Below the pieces are notes generated by a model that had not been told where the DNA came from, made no database searches, and saw nothing but the letters and a program-made list of their open reading frames with translations. Positions 24,701 through 37,804 of a stretch of 64,000 nt of DNA are shown one piece after another (position 1 is the stretch's first letter; the number at the start of each line of letters is the position of its first letter). The position numbers were made by a program, and so were the translations under genes. Origin of the DNA: Rotaria macrura (taxonomy: Eukaryota; Rotifera; Eurotatoria; Philodinida; Philodinidae); the NCBI GenBank assembly GCA_900239685.1, contig OENT01000835.1, positions 1 to 64,000 of the forward strand, written 5' to 3'.

Positions 24701-26397
24701 TATGTATATATAAGTATATTCTGTTATCATTTCTAGGGTCTCGTCAATACGCTTGATACTCTTGCAGAAGAAACAGTTATTCGAGGAGCTTTATTATATG
24801 ACAATGAAGAGGTTAATATGAATCATAGCGATGATTGTTTGTTTTCTATCATATATGAGAGATGTTTACCGTGCTCAAATTTTCTCGATTGGAAACTACA
24901 GTTATAGCCTATCAAAAAAATTCTTGTTGTATTGTATTATTTCTAGAGTAGTACGTCATTGATACAACATCTAACAGCAGGAAAAAAAACTTAGATAATG
25001 TTGAACTAGGCTAATATATATATGTATATATTTATGATGTATTCATTTTCCTCCTGATTCATTTCGTCCGAAAATTTAAGCTAAATTTTCATTTTAAATT
25101 AAATTAATAATACACTCGTCACAGTACAATCTAAAAGTAAGTCTGATGTAAAGCCTAATTATGTGTATTTGAGTTGCGACGTCGAATGATAACATCGCAC
25201 AGGAAAGGAGAAGTCAATTTTAAATGTCGACAATAAGCTTTTCATAAAGATTGATCTCGTCGGCAAAGCTTTGTTGTGAAAATTTCAAGATTAGAATTAG
25301 AAAATAAGCTTATTATCTCGGTAATCGAAAAGAAAACAGAATCCTGTGGAATAGTAAAATGAGTGCTCCTCCTATATTCAAAACTATTTGAAACGAAGTA
25401 AATATAGACATTATTCTAGTCGGCTCTGATCAATTCCAATTTTTATAAGAATTAGAATTTACTTGAGCAATTCAATCAATGAGAGTGAATTGAAATAGAT
25501 GAGTTCTTGTATTTTGTCCTTATTCGGTATATATATATATTTATTCTTTAAAAATCCTACGAATGAAGTTCAGGTCTCATATGATTAAAATAATTCAACG
25601 GTGCTCATCTCTTGTATATGTCTGATTAAGCGAGTCGCAAAACATAAGATGTTGTTTTCTTTAAAATATTTAGGTTGGTTCTGAAAGTGCTCAAGGTGCA
25701 ATGAGTGAATTTACTCAGCATACATTACGTCGAGTGACGCGTGATGAATACGAACGGTCCGTTGCTAATTCATTTCTTATTTCAGCCGATATGTCTCGTA
25801 CGTCAATAAATAATAAACAGGCAAACGAAATGATAAAATATTGCTTTTTCTGTCTCTTTTTGACAATAAGATGCTATTCATCCAAACTACAGCTCACTTC
25901 ACGATCGTGATCATCAACCATCATTATTAAATGGTGGAGTTGTTATTAAAACAAATTGTTGCAATCGTTATGCAACTACTGCATTTACAGCAACTCTTGT
26001 TAAAGAAATTGCTCGACTCAATAGCATTCCGATACAGGTTTTGTTTTGTTACTGTCATAGATTCATATACATATATATGATATACTTCGATGTGTATTTT
26101 CTTGTTCTTTTATACTTAAGGAGTTTTGCATGAGAAATGATATGCCATGTGGTACAACTGTTGGCCCAATACTTGCTTCTCGTCTTGGAATGAATACAGT
26201 TGATGTTGGTGCACCACAATTATCGATGCATTCAATACGTGAAATGACATCGACAAAGGCATTGGAATATTATTTGGAGTTTTTTAAGGTAAGCCTTTGA
26301 GAATAAAATCAATAAAATGTTCTAATTGATTTATCGATTTTTACATTAGGCATTTTACAAGAATTTCAAACAAGTTTACGATTCAATCGAACATTAA
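21792..26397 (+). CDS. DNPEP: aspartyl aminopeptidase, M18 family (485 aa)
   Basis: Zinc metallo-aminopeptidase that removes N-terminal Asp/Glu; normally cytosolic. Thirteen exons: 21792-21842, 21888-21969, 22044-22132, 22184-22297, 23948-24073, 24129-24256, 24318-24435, 24481-24666, 24737-24811, 25674-25801, 25893-26037, 26121-26288, 26350-26397; total 1458 nt. The five expected metal ligands are visible in their motifs: His in HTDSPHLR, Asp in GRLDNQ, Glu in YDNEEVGS, Asp in SADM and His in MHSIRE. Length is close to the human protein (about 475). The segment after SADM seems about four residues shorter than in relatives (HPNY part missing) with a weak donor GTCAAT at that junction. The start at 21792 adds a 17-residue basic leader; translation may instead begin at the next ATG, 21888. 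Confidence 0.93.
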
Positions 26398-26521
26398 GGC
26401 ATAAAATGACTTTCATTTATCTTTCATTTTTATTTAACTAAGAAAACTACATGATCAAAAATATGATTCCCTAAAATTTTCTTCTTTTGCTTCTTACATT
26501 AAACAAATTTTAGATAAAATC

Positions 26522-28835
26522 ATGACCGAAGAAAACATGATACCACCTAGTGAACATCCCGTTAAAATACGTTGGTTAAATGCAGCTGGTAAATAGATAT
26601 GAATTGATTTCTCATTGTCGAGTTTCTTGTTGTTGTGATGCATAGAGCAAAGTTCATCGATTCAAAAACCCATAGCACAATATCCACAAATGCCAATGAT
26701 AAAAACAAACAAAATGACTGCACCATCTGTAGTTAACAAACCACGTACGAAGGTTAGTCAAGCAAACTCGTAAACCTTTCTGGAGCATGTCTGGTGGTGT
26801 TTTTTAATGGTTTCTTCATTTTCATCTTTTATATTGTTAATGTATTCTTGCTTGAACTAATACAATAGTGATATATTAAATAGTAACATAGAAATGAAAT
26901 GTAACTTAGCCATGTCGAATAAGTCAAGTGAAAAGACTATTTGTTGAAGAATACATTTCAAATCAAATATCCTGCTTTTTTAATTATAAACATGTTAGTG
27001 TTGTTTGTGAGAAACCTTGCATGTGTCCGGAATTTTTACGCTGACGTGGATCTACTTTAAGCCATATATTTGTAGTACCTGTCGAACGATGAAATATTTT
27101 CAAATTACTTTTCAAAGAATTCATACATACACCATTAAATAGCATTTCGGTGCAAATGAGGCAATCATTCATAAGAAAATTCTCTTGTTGATTGTTTTCA
27201 TCCAGTACAACTTTTAATAGTATTGTCCAATACGAATTGAAACCTAGCATAGTCACTCGTATGGATTAAAAGCATAGTGATGTGTTTAAATCGTATTTTC
27301 TTGATAGTATTGATTCGAACTAGTCACTGTTTTGTAAAAGAAGCGAGAGAACAACAAGTAGAAAAACTTTGAAGTTGTGTTGAGAACAAAATACGAAGAA
27401 TTTCCTTAATTCTCTTGCTTGTCACTTTCGAAAATGATATTTTGCATCCTGAATTTTACAATCATTAATTTTGACTTTCAATCGATTAATTGATCAAATC
27501 GTCAATTTTCAGATTTATGGCGCCAAGAATAGAAAAAGTTAATCATATGCCCTACGCACAAATATGAGCCGAGATTATATAAAAATAACACTTTTTTTCT
27601 CTTGGAATTCTGAACGAATAAAAAATATCACTCAATAAAACAATCTCATTAATGTTGAGCTTTACTGCGTATGTGTTCCACCTTTGCATTTTGACAGGAG
27701 TGATTTTTTTTGCTAAAGTCATTATGATACTCATGTATTGTAAAATCTGTATACAGGCTCCAAGTGCGACCAATGCTGTTCGATTTATTGATCAACCTGC
27801 TTCAACAACATCTGTCGACACATCAATTCAATCATCCAAAGGTATTAAAGAATTAAGTGCTGAAGATAAATTAAAAATTGCTAATTTAATCAAAGAACTT
27901 GCTCGGTATAGATTACGAATATATTTTTCGAATATTCATGTCATTTGATTTTCAAGTATCGGTCATGAAAAAGAACTTGTTGAAAATAAACTTGAACAAG
28001 AACGAAAATTATTTGAAACACAAATGAAAACATTATTAACGGATTACGATAAATTGATGAAAGATAATCAAAGTAAAATATTTATTCTATTGTTCGATTA
28101 ATTAATTTTCAAATGTTCCTCTTCTAGAAATTCTTACGCGTTACAATGAAACAAAAATGATTTTAAGTGAATATGAAAAAAAATCTAAATTATTATCCAA
28201 ATCAACACCGAACGAATTTCCAAATCCTCAACGAGTAGAATTTTGTGACTCTGATTTCATTACTTCAGTGTGCTTTTTTAGTCTTCAACACCGATTAATC
28301 TACCGTTGAAAGAACCTCCAACAACGACTGTAACAAATGCAATAACGAATCGGAATAACTTGGGAAATAATGCAGTACAGCCATCTAATCCAGCTCATTC
28401 AATAATAAATGAACAATTTCAATTGAAACAATTAATGATGGAAAAACAATTAGAACTGCTTCACAAACAGGTTCGAGCATTGATTATCAATTTTTTTGTC
28501 ATTGAAAAAAACATCGTTCTTCTCATATCTTTTAGCAACAAATACTTGAAAGAGAATTTCAAGAAAGAAATAAGAATTCTCCGATTGAACAAGCCGATAA
28601 ATCCTCTTTCAAATCAGGTTGTCATACAACAACACGTGCTACGTCACCAATCAAATATGAAATAAAATCAGCCGTTGTCGAACGTGCTACGTCGCCTGCT
28701 AAACAACCAGTGAAACCCGTTGACAAGTAAAAAATACTCTAAACGAGAGTCACTAATATAGAAGTGTGTTATCTTTGTTTCCATAGAATTTCTGATAAAC
28801 CAACTAATCGTTCCATTCAAACTCAACGATACGGA

Positions 28836-28876
<41 letters not shown>

Positions 28877-29039
28877 AGAAGATCTTTTAATATTATCTTT
28901 AAACGAATCATTTCATGAACCAGCGCCAAAAAAGCTACCAATCAATCATAAATCTCAAGTTAATCATAGACATTCCATGAATGCGATAGCAGATTCTGAA
29001 GAACAAAATCTACTTAAAGATATCTTTTTTATTTGTTAA
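26522..29039 (+). CDS. hinderin-like coiled-coil protein (392 aa)
   Basis: Eight exons: 26522-26588, 26646-26752, 27757-27905, 27957-28072, 28128-28234, 28282-28470, 28536-28726, 28787-29039; total 1179 nt with phase kept. Residues about 80-180 form a charged helical coiled coil. Its opening phrase, ELSAEDKLKIANLIKELAR, resembles what I remember of vertebrate hinderin (KIAA1328; LxxEDKxRIANLIKELAR), a thyroid-receptor/SMC3-associated protein of poorly known function. A second heptad-like stretch follows around residues 210-245. The C-terminal third has two RATSPxK phrases and a run of about 12 Asn encoded by an AAT microsatellite. The remainder looks disordered. The hinderin assignment is from memory of one motif and should be treated as moderate. 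Confidence 0.7.
28838..28875 (+). repeat. AAT trinucleotide repeat inside a coding exon
   Basis: About twelve AAT units in the last exon of the hinderin-like gene, read as polyasparagine. Likely length-variable. Confidence 0.9.
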
Positions 29040-29143
29040 ATACAAAATCAATAGACATTTATTTGTTCAATAGATTGCTTTTGAATCTTTTTTTTTGTCA
29101 GTATACAAGCATGCATGTAAATGTAGTGATAAATAATTGTAGA

Positions 29144-29579
29144 CTAATGTGAATGATATTTGTCATTTAATTTTTCTGTTTCTTGATTAATACATAAATT
29201 AAAAAACTGAATGTATTCATTGAATTCTATTTGTTTTCTTTGCTTTTTCTCTTCGTTTCGTGAGCTATACACATCTGATAAAATGAAATCATGAATAAAC
29301 TATGTAATCATGCTCACGGAAATTCTGTAATGAATATTGTGTTCACCGTACCTTGAGCATTGATAAAAGAATGCGAATCCTTACACCAGTTTTCTTGGCA
29401 GTAATGACCTTCATTTAATCGAGTTCTCGTTTCTCCTTCACTAAATCGGAAAGAAGAAGATAATACTAATGATAAGAATATACAAATGTAAGACTAGACA
29501 TACTTATTTGAGATGTTGTCTCTTTTCCTTGACTGTTGAAGATAGACGATCGAACAATAAATAATGAGAAGAAAAGATC
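29144..29579 (-). CDS. small single-pass membrane protein, 5' end unresolved
   Basis: Three short minus-strand exons fit together by splice sites and phase: 29579-29504, 29440-29352 and 29274-29144 (stop TAG). Donors are GTATGT and GTACGG; acceptors are CTTAG, TTTAG and ATCAG. Together they encode about 97 residues: a hydrophobic segment SFLLIIYCSIVYLQ, a basic flank QQSRKRD, then a hydrophilic part containing GHYCQENWCKDSH and a charged helix-like tail EEKKQRKQIEFNEYIQFF. This looks like a small tail- or signal-anchored protein. The first exon needs one coding base upstream of 29579; I could not place it with confidence. An overlapping alternative frame across the last two exons exists but is shorter and less convincing. 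No family recognised. Confidence 0.5.
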
Positions 29580-29639
29580 CTAAGAAATATCATAAATAAA
29601 GCCTTAATTACACACATTACAACAAATCGTTTATCTACA

Positions 29640-30370
29640 TTAGTTGCCTAATCATTATTTTTGTGCACGTCAGTACGAGAAGGTAATGACTCTTGAGTAA
29701 ATACGACACAGGTAAAAACATAACTTATATAAAATAAAAAGACAGCAATAAAAGTATATGCATACATGCATATGCTAGAACTCGCTTATTTTGTTCTTTG
29801 ACTATTTATATGCGCGCCTTTTTTCAAAGCGATTAGCTTTTTTTGTTTCGTTGTTAGTTGAGTATAAAAGTGATAAAGCAAAAAAGTAAGAAGACCATAT
29901 TTATACTATTGTGAAGAAACAACAAATATTTTCTTTTCAATTTAACCTCAATGAAAGAAAAAGCAAAAATTTCTCAGATTAATTTCATTAATATTTATCA
30001 TCGATGTATAACAATCAATTGATTATGTATATACATATATATGTGTATGTATATGTGGGGTGAGGCAGTCATTTTATTTTTCAACTAATCCCATGAGAAG
30101 TAGAATATTAAAAATTGTATTTTGTTCTTGTACTAAATAAATAGAATCGGCAGTTGCTAGTAAAAAAAAGTATGTTTGAATGCTTTAAGAGATCTGTTCT
30201 CCATCATCATATACGCGTGTAGATTGAGAATCTGTTATTTTTCTTCGTTTTTTTCTTTTCTTTCTTTCTAGAGTGACATGCAAACAGAATGCATTTAGTT
30301 TGATTTACTTTTGTCAACTAAATCAAAATTCGTCGTCAATTAATTCTGAAAGCTTGCAGAATTAAACAAA
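29640..30370. other. intergenic region upstream of the RNF19-like gene
   Basis: AT-rich. It probably holds the missing first exon of the 29 kb minus-strand gene and the promoter of the RNF19-like gene, but no specific element can be pinned down. Confidence 0.4.
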
Positions 30371-33300
30371 ATGTATGGTGGCGAAGGATCTTCATCCAAC
30401 ACGCGGAAACATCATAGAATTCATCCAGTAAATGAACATAGTTCTACAACGAATGATACTGCGAAAGCACACACAATTGTAAATTTACCAACACATGATG
30501 ATGCAGCATCATTACAAAATACAAGTCAACGTACGAACTCTCAAGCATCCAATTCCTCATCATCCACCGACTTACGAGCAAGTGATGTTATCAAACGTAT
30601 AACAAGTCCATCTAGTACAATGTCAAATGCCGATGAAATACTTCCACAAACATTTTTTCGTCGTATGTCAGCTAGTTTTAATATGAATTCATTGGTACAA
30701 ATGACATCAACACCATCATCAGTTTTACCATCTATACATGATATTAATTCATCTAATACAACGGACGAAAACTATATGCATTCGGTGATAACAACAATAA
30801 CGAATTTAAATACTAATACGAACGAATGTGAAATATGTTATTCAACAAACGAATGTGAGAATTTACGAACATGCAAACATAATTTTTGTCATTCATGTTT
30901 ATGCATGTATTTAATTGATAAAATACGTAATGGTTGTCCATCGTTATTGGAGTGTCCACATACGGATTGCAAAGAAGTTCTTCATCCGATTGACATAAAA
31001 CGCATCTTAGATGATCAACAAATGTATGAACGTTATGAAACATTTATGATAAGACGAGTTTTACAAAAGATGCCCGATACACGATGGTGTCCGTAAGCAT
31101 AAATTTTTTCTTTGTTCTTCTCTAAATCAAAATTTAATTAAATCTTTATTAAAACTAGTTATCCGAATTGTAATTTTGCTGTTTTGATGGAAAATACTCG
31201 TAAATCAAGTCGATTTGATTGTTTGGTTTGCAAAAAACCGTTTTGTCAACGTTGTTCACAAATCTGGCATCCGAATTTAACATGTGATGCTGCTGCTGCT
31301 CAACGTGCTTCAAAAGATCCTACACTTGAAATGCTTATGAAATCAAATCTAAATGGTGGTATCATTCGACCTTGTCCACGGTGTAAGTTTGTTTTTCTTT
31401 GATCTGATGATAACATTAAAGCACATTAAGAATATTCTATTGGTTGATATTTTTAACACATAAAAAGAAATGTAATCGGAAACTTTCGTGTAACGAATAT
31501 TCATCATGCCATCCTTTTTAAGCAACATTGAAGAGATTCACTCAAACAAAAAGGAAAAAAAATAATACTATACTATGTCCTTCATGATTAAAAATACTAT
31601 TAAAAAGGTTTTGTTGAAATATAGTCTATGAGTGCTAAGTTGTAATGCACGAGAAATATGAACTACTTCGTATCTAGTTTTCTTGTTATAGCATAGACTT
31701 TCAGTGTTATTTTCTTCGTTCTATTTATCATACGGGTTTTATTTGCAATGTTTATTTCATAACGATTGAACGTAGCTAGTCCTTGAAGAATTTCTCTATC
31801 TATTGTACTGAGAACAGAACATCGCATGAAACGGTGAATGAAATAAATTACTCTGTGTTACTCTTCATTTATTCGTGGATAGATGACATTCATGAGAAGC
31901 GTGTTGTTTATTTTTCTCGAAATATCCTTGTTGATATGTCAAATAAAAAGAAGAAATTCGAAGAGAATAGAATTGTCGGTTGTTTCAGAAACAGTCACAT
32001 TTGATACGCTCAATTAGCGCTCATTCAGTAAATCTCATCAATTTTTCATTAAAAAAGTTGTTAGTGTAATGTCAATGGGATTAAAATGTCAAACGCAATA
32101 AATCTGCTATTACTCATTAGTTGCGAATAATTATTTTTGTTTTTGATATTGTTTGAAAGAATTCTGTTTATGATCATTTATTGAATCCTAATCAAATTCA
32201 ATAAAAAAATTCAGTAATCTATTTGAATATTATTTTAGAGATCAATGATGTATTTCACAGTTGCAAGATTGCAAAGCTTTATCTTATACAATAGAAATGT
32301 TAATTTTTTTCATAGATTGTCTAAAATATTTTTCATATACGACGAGGGGCTAATAGAATATCTCTTCTTTATTTTTTTTTGTGGCCTTTATTACTATACT
32401 TCTTTTATTCATTAACCTACTATATATAGCGAGAAAGCCTGAAACATGATGTATCTTTTGATAAAGTATAAAATATGTATTAGAAAAAAAGTGATACTTT
32501 TTAACTACAAAATCAGATTTCTAAATTTCGTATCATTTTGTTTTTCGCATATATCTTAGCTTTGATAAATAATAAACTCTTCTTGAATCCTTTTCGAAAA
32601 CATGTGCTGCACAAAGCTCTATAAAAACTGCATGATTCATTTCCTTTTTGTTCTTTTCTAATGATTTATTTTAATATTCAAAATTGAACAATCTACATGA
32701 TAGTGCCACTTTTCGTCATGTTGATAATCTTTAAAGGACTTTCTTGCTTCTGAATATATCTTAATTTAAGAAAATTATAGAGTATTGAATTTTTTTTTCT
32801 AAGATATGTATGTCATCGAAAGCCGTAAGAAAGATATATGATTCGATACTTATAGTGTATCCGAGAAGCTTTTCAAATATTTTCAATATGATAAGTAGTG
32901 ACACCCTCATGTAGGTTATTCATTCTGATTCTTAAAAGACGATTAGAACAGAACAGAAAAGAAATTGAATCTTCCAGTACTTGCAGCATTATTCTTGGTA
33001 CATGTTTTGGAAACGACGTATTCAAGAAGACTTTATCCATTGTTTAAGCCGACATATATGCGAAATACAAACTGTTACAAAATTATGGACACTCTATATT
33101 AAAACAATGTCGCATTTTTTTTCTATTACATCTTGTATACTTCTAACTCTATGTAATATTCAAGCGTGACAGAGCAAAAGATGCAGCACATTCGATGCTT
33201 TCTTTTCATATATAGTAGATTAATAAATAAAAGAAGTATAGTAATGAAAACACAAATGAGTGGAAATTCAATCGACTCCCTTACTATTTAAATCACGAAC

Positions 33301-34364
33301 AATACCATCTTCATTTATTTGACATATTCTAGCTTGCTACGTTAAAAATTCTATTCTCAAAAAACCAGAAGTAGAATCACATGCAAAGTACATTAAAAAT
33401 TAGATCCTCAAAAGATAAATAATATTCAACTAAACTAGTTAGATTTCGAGCATCAAAGGATCATTGTCTTTATTGTGTTTTTTAAAATGGACAAAAGGAC
33501 ATGTTGCGTTAGAAAGTGGGATAAAGAAATACGAGTCTATGAAGTAGTTGTTTATTATTCATGATGAAAGAAAAATAGTAGTATCACATCATTTGACTCC
33601 CAACTACCAAGAAACCTGTTTCGACAGATCGAATACTTATTTAATAAATTTTCAACATTTCGTCTACAACCTTCTCGAAAATGACGACGCCATGCGTACA
33701 TCAGTACACTGTTTGAACGATTGCCTTTTCTAAATCAATGAAGATGAAAATATTCATTCTCCGTTGTCACACTGCATACTAGGAATAAAACTAATAAATA
33801 TTTTAAAATTTTCTTTTTCTATTTTATTTGCTATTTGATTAATGATGATTTTTCTAAGTATCAATTAGAATTTCTATACCCATTATTTTCATAGGTAAAA
33901 GTCCAATAGAAAAATTAAACGATGGTTCATGTAATCACATACGTTGTGCTATATGTGCATGTGAATTCTGTTGGCTATGTATGAGAGAAGTTGATAATTT
34001 GCATTTTATAACACCAACTGGTTGTACATTTTACGGTAAAAAACGTTGGTCGAAATGCAAATCTATATTATTTTTATTATTATCATGGATACTAACTCCA
34101 ATATTAGCTATATTAATAATTGTCCTTGCTGTTCCAATACTATTAATAGCATTACCAATAATAATAACGAAAAGATTCTATCAATATTCCTTGGAACTTG
34201 AAATTGGCTCAATACGTCGTTTCTTTCTATGTTTACTTGTATTTATATGTACATTTATTTTGACACCATTTATTTTGTGTCTTGGTGTACTTATCGGTAT
34301 ACCACTATTGATTTTTTTTATTTATTTTTATATGCCAAGAAGATATATATCAGCAAACTTTTGA
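30371..34364 (+). CDS. RNF19: RBR-type E3 ubiquitin ligase, RNF19-like, membrane-anchored (471 aa)
   Basis: RING-between-RING ligase: RING1 recruits the charged E2 and RING2 carries ubiquitin on its own cysteine. Three exons: 30371-31092, 31159-31382, 33895-34364; total 1416 nt. An N-terminal Ser/Thr/Asn-rich tail (1-150) is followed by RING1 from Cys153 (CEIC...CKHNFCHSC...CPHTDC), the IBR (YPNCNF, CLVCKKPFCQRC, WHPNLTC) and RING2 starting CPRCKSPIEKLNDGSCNH. Cys328 is the expected catalytic Cys. After RING2 comes the RNF19-typical phrase GCTFYGKKRWSKCKS and then two long hydrophobic blocks (about 372-406 and 426-462) that should be membrane segments. The protein ends right after the second block, so the long C-terminal tail of vertebrate RNF19A/B is missing. 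Confidence 0.92.
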
Positions 34365-34510
34365 AAAAAAAAACAAAAAAAAACGCAACATCTATTTTTG
34401 CGTTTTTTCTCTTGTTAGTTTGTTCTTTTTTTATTTAAGACGCATAAAATGTTTAATAGAATAAAGAAAAAAAAAATATACGACGAATAATGTACATGAA
34501 TGAAATCATT
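34365..34510. other. short spacer between convergent genes
   Basis: 146 bp between the RNF19-like and BROX stop codons, A-rich with an AATAAAG on the plus strand that can serve as poly-A signal. Confidence 0.6.
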
Positions 34511-36371
34511 TCAAGCGATGATACAAGCACCTTCGGACGGTGGCATTCCTTGTGGTATGGGCATTTCTCGAGCTTCCTTTACTTCACGCGCATGCTTGTC
34601 TTCTTTGTACGGCTAGAATTGAGAAAAAGTTAAGTTCTACGGATTAGAAGCAATATGAAATCCTGTTTACTTTGCCAACATTTCGACCAATATCAAATGC
34701 TTGATAAGTATACTGAGAAAATAAACTATTTAATTTAGCCGGAGTGTATTCTTCAGCAGGTAAAATGCCGTGTGTAGGATTATTGGCAAGTGCTGCCAAT
34801 TCAGTTGCAGCTCGTTTATGATGACTAAAAGAAACGCACACATTTAAACTACGAAAATCATTACTGAAGAAGAATGAACAACGAACATGATATTGTTTTC
34901 GAAATCAACTGTAGATTGAACACGACGAATCAATGAATCAAGTTGGAGAAAGAACGGATGGTTTTGTAGTGAACCAGCTCCTTTAGTTTTAGAATATTGT
35001 TCACAAAAACTTGCCGCTTGTTGTTGAACTATATATAGATTGATTAAATGTTAACAGAGATGCAAATAACTACGACATATTTACCTTTGCTTGCTTCTTC
35101 GGTTGCTTTCAAAGCATTCGGAGCATCATTCTTCTTCAGAAAATCTAATGCTTGATATGCACGTGCCTAAATAATCATAAGCCATTTGAAAATAGAAATC
35201 CCTCCTCATACACAATCATACTTCAGCTAAATAAAATTTTGACTTCAAACCAAAATACATACGCCATTGTCCAATAATCTTCTCATCCAACGATGTCAAT
35301 TGTTGACCTAGAAATCCGATTCTCAATAGATTACTTTATGATTAATCTATTTTCTTTTACCTCCCATCTCGAAATATTGTGAAATCTGATTACTTATACT
35401 TGAAATAAGTGCACTATCTTGCTTAGCATTCATCGCTCGTGCAACCGTCACTGTAGATAAATAAGTATTACGTGATGTTCGATTATAAATTTTTCTATTA
35501 AAACTCAAATAAACTCACCTTCGTGAAATTCTCCCATACAACAATAATAATAAGCAGCAAGAATTTTTTCATCAAGATCCGAACATGGTGGTAAATTGAC
35601 ATTAGTTAATTTTCGAATTTCAACGTCCTATTTATTTTCATTAAGAATTGCAATATTGAAAAGAATAAATCAAAGCGTACCATAACATGTTTAAACATTC
35701 CGGCTGCCGTTCGAAGTGATTTATGCACATCAATTGCATCTCGATCAGTGGGCCTATTTATTGTTTTTTTTTCGTAAAGTTTACTTGTGAATAAGAAAAT
35801 TTGCCTTCAACTATTACTTACATACTACTTTTAGATGCAACATAGGCAGCATGTTTCGTGTACCACATAGCGACATTTAGTGTCATACAGCATACTTCAA
35901 ATTGGGTATCCTGAACATCACTTAGAAAACAAAAGGTATAAATATTCAATGTCAATATCAGTGTTGATTCTTTCGAGTTCTTTACGTTATAGTATTGGTT
36001 TTTGTTAATGAATCACTCCAGTAGAATTTAGTTGTAAATCGTAATTTCGAATCATCACTACCACCATCTGGTGATGCTACGAAACCAGTTAACAATGATA
36101 TATAGCTATCGAATGTACTTCTAATAGCAGCAGTTTCAAGCATCGGATTGCATAATGATTGTAAAAGATCCAGACGTAATTGACGAAGTTGACTTAAAAT
36201 AGAACACAAATAAATGTTCTTGTTTTCGAAAACGTAAATTTTATTTTTAAATTTTATTTACTGGCATATTTGCATGGCATCTGTACTCGATGGTGATGTT
36301 CGATGATCAAACGACACAAGAGCCGTTGATTTCAAAGGATTTCGGTGAAACCAATGATTAACTGTAAACAT
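34511..36371 (-). CDS. BROX: BRO1 domain-containing protein BROX (417 aa)
   Basis: BRO1-domain protein that binds ESCRT-III (CHMP4) tails and, in vertebrates, membranes through a prenyl group. Eleven minus-strand exons: 36371-36262, 36192-35986, 35920-35822, 35753-35681, 35627-35519, 35450-35361, 35307-35222, 35166-35085, 35028-34887, 34824-34671, 34612-34511; total 1254 nt. Diagnostic phrases: HWFHRNPLKSTALVSF at the N-terminus, MTLNVAMWYTKHAAYVA, DVHKSLRTAAGMFKHV and VTVARAMNAKQ. Length matches human BROX (about 411). The protein ends in CIIA, a CaaX box, as in the human protein (CYIS), so farnesylation is expected. One donor (GTTCGT, after 34887) is weak. The ATG directly follows an acceptor-like TTTTCAG, so a non-coding first exon probably lies upstream. 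Confidence 0.93.
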
Positions 36372-37804
36372 CTGAAAAGAAGAATATCATTTTCCTATTT
36401 GTAAATAGGGCTGCCAAAACAACGATTAATTCATGGTTTTCTTTCGCATATCTAACTGAACTAGAAATACACATACTATTGTTTGAAGAAGATACGGTGA
36501 AAAAATGGAAAAATAACGATGAGAAATACTTAATGACAGGCAAAAAAAAGAGTCACTAGTTTGACATGAGTCATGTTATGCAGATCCGTGCAGTACCATA
36601 AGGCTTTGAACTACCAATGGGAACAGAGTAATGAAAATTTTACTCTCTACATTACATAATATCTGATACATACAAATGCGTGCGTCTACGATCGATGAAA
36701 CTCGATGAGTATTGATTTTCTGTTCATCTATAATTATGACTGCTGACGAGTCCTTTAGTCAATAGACATTGTTCTTGATATAACTTGAACTTGATGATTG
36801 GTTACAACAAAATGAAATAGATTTTATATCTTTGAAATTTTCCTTTTTTCAATGCTCGTCATTTGACGTAAAAGAGAAAATATGATCAATTCTATCATTG
36901 TTCTTATTGATAATGGAAATTTCGACTTGTTAATTAAAATATTGTTTAAAATTTTCCTTTAAGAAAAATACTGATTGCTTCGCTGTTTCTGTTGTTGTGG
37001 AAAAATAATTACCACGATGTCTATGTGCATCAAAGAAGAAAACATGAACAATCGTAATGTTTTCCATAGAATATTTCTCTTCCAAAATAAATATAATTCA
37101 TCAGGAAAATACTTTGAGCAATGTAGAACAATGAATACTTTTACTACTAGTACCAATACTATTAGAAAATCTTACACGATCGTAACAGAATACAAACGAT
37201 GAAGTACATGAGCATCACTATATTTAAGAGACAACAAAATTCTACTTTTCTTTAGCCTCTTTAATTTGAGCATAGAATTCATTCATGTCAAATGAAACGA
37301 AAGTTAAAGCAATTAGTTTTCTAATATATATATTTTTTCTATGTTCGAATTAATTTAAATTTATGTAAGAATTTCGATAGAATATTTCGTCAAATTTTCA
37401 TTCTCTCAAGGGTCACTGGAATTGACAAATACGAATAGTTCTTAACTATAAAGCGAATTACATTGATATTCCTTCTCACTGAAATCACAGTCGTCCGCAA
37501 ATTTTTAACAGATTGAAATTTTTTTCACGAGAAAGGCTCAGCATTGATGATAGAAGACAACAGAAACAATTAGTCAACGATTTTTTTTTCTGAAGAGAAT
37601 ACTAATACAAAAATATTCCTTTATTCCATGTTTCATTAGACACATTGAATAACTCATTCATTCTCACAGAGGAAAATAAGCATTATTAAAATCATGTTGA
37701 AGTTTTATGATTTTTGATATTTTATTAAAATGTTATAATCTGATCTTCAATCTTTAAACGAGTCGAAAACCAAAACTATGGAAGGATGCACCGACATCTT
37801 GTAT
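36372..37804. other. intergenic, nothing recognised
   Basis: Spacer between the 5' side of BROX and the 3' end of the amylase gene. Short frames here (for example a 75-codon plus-strand frame at 36975-37202) have no recognisable domain. Confidence 0.4.

Noticed and set aside
26984..27256. 90-codon minus-strand frame inside the second intron of the hinderin-like gene
   Set aside because: No domain or splice support; could be a decayed repeat fragment, but I cannot name one.
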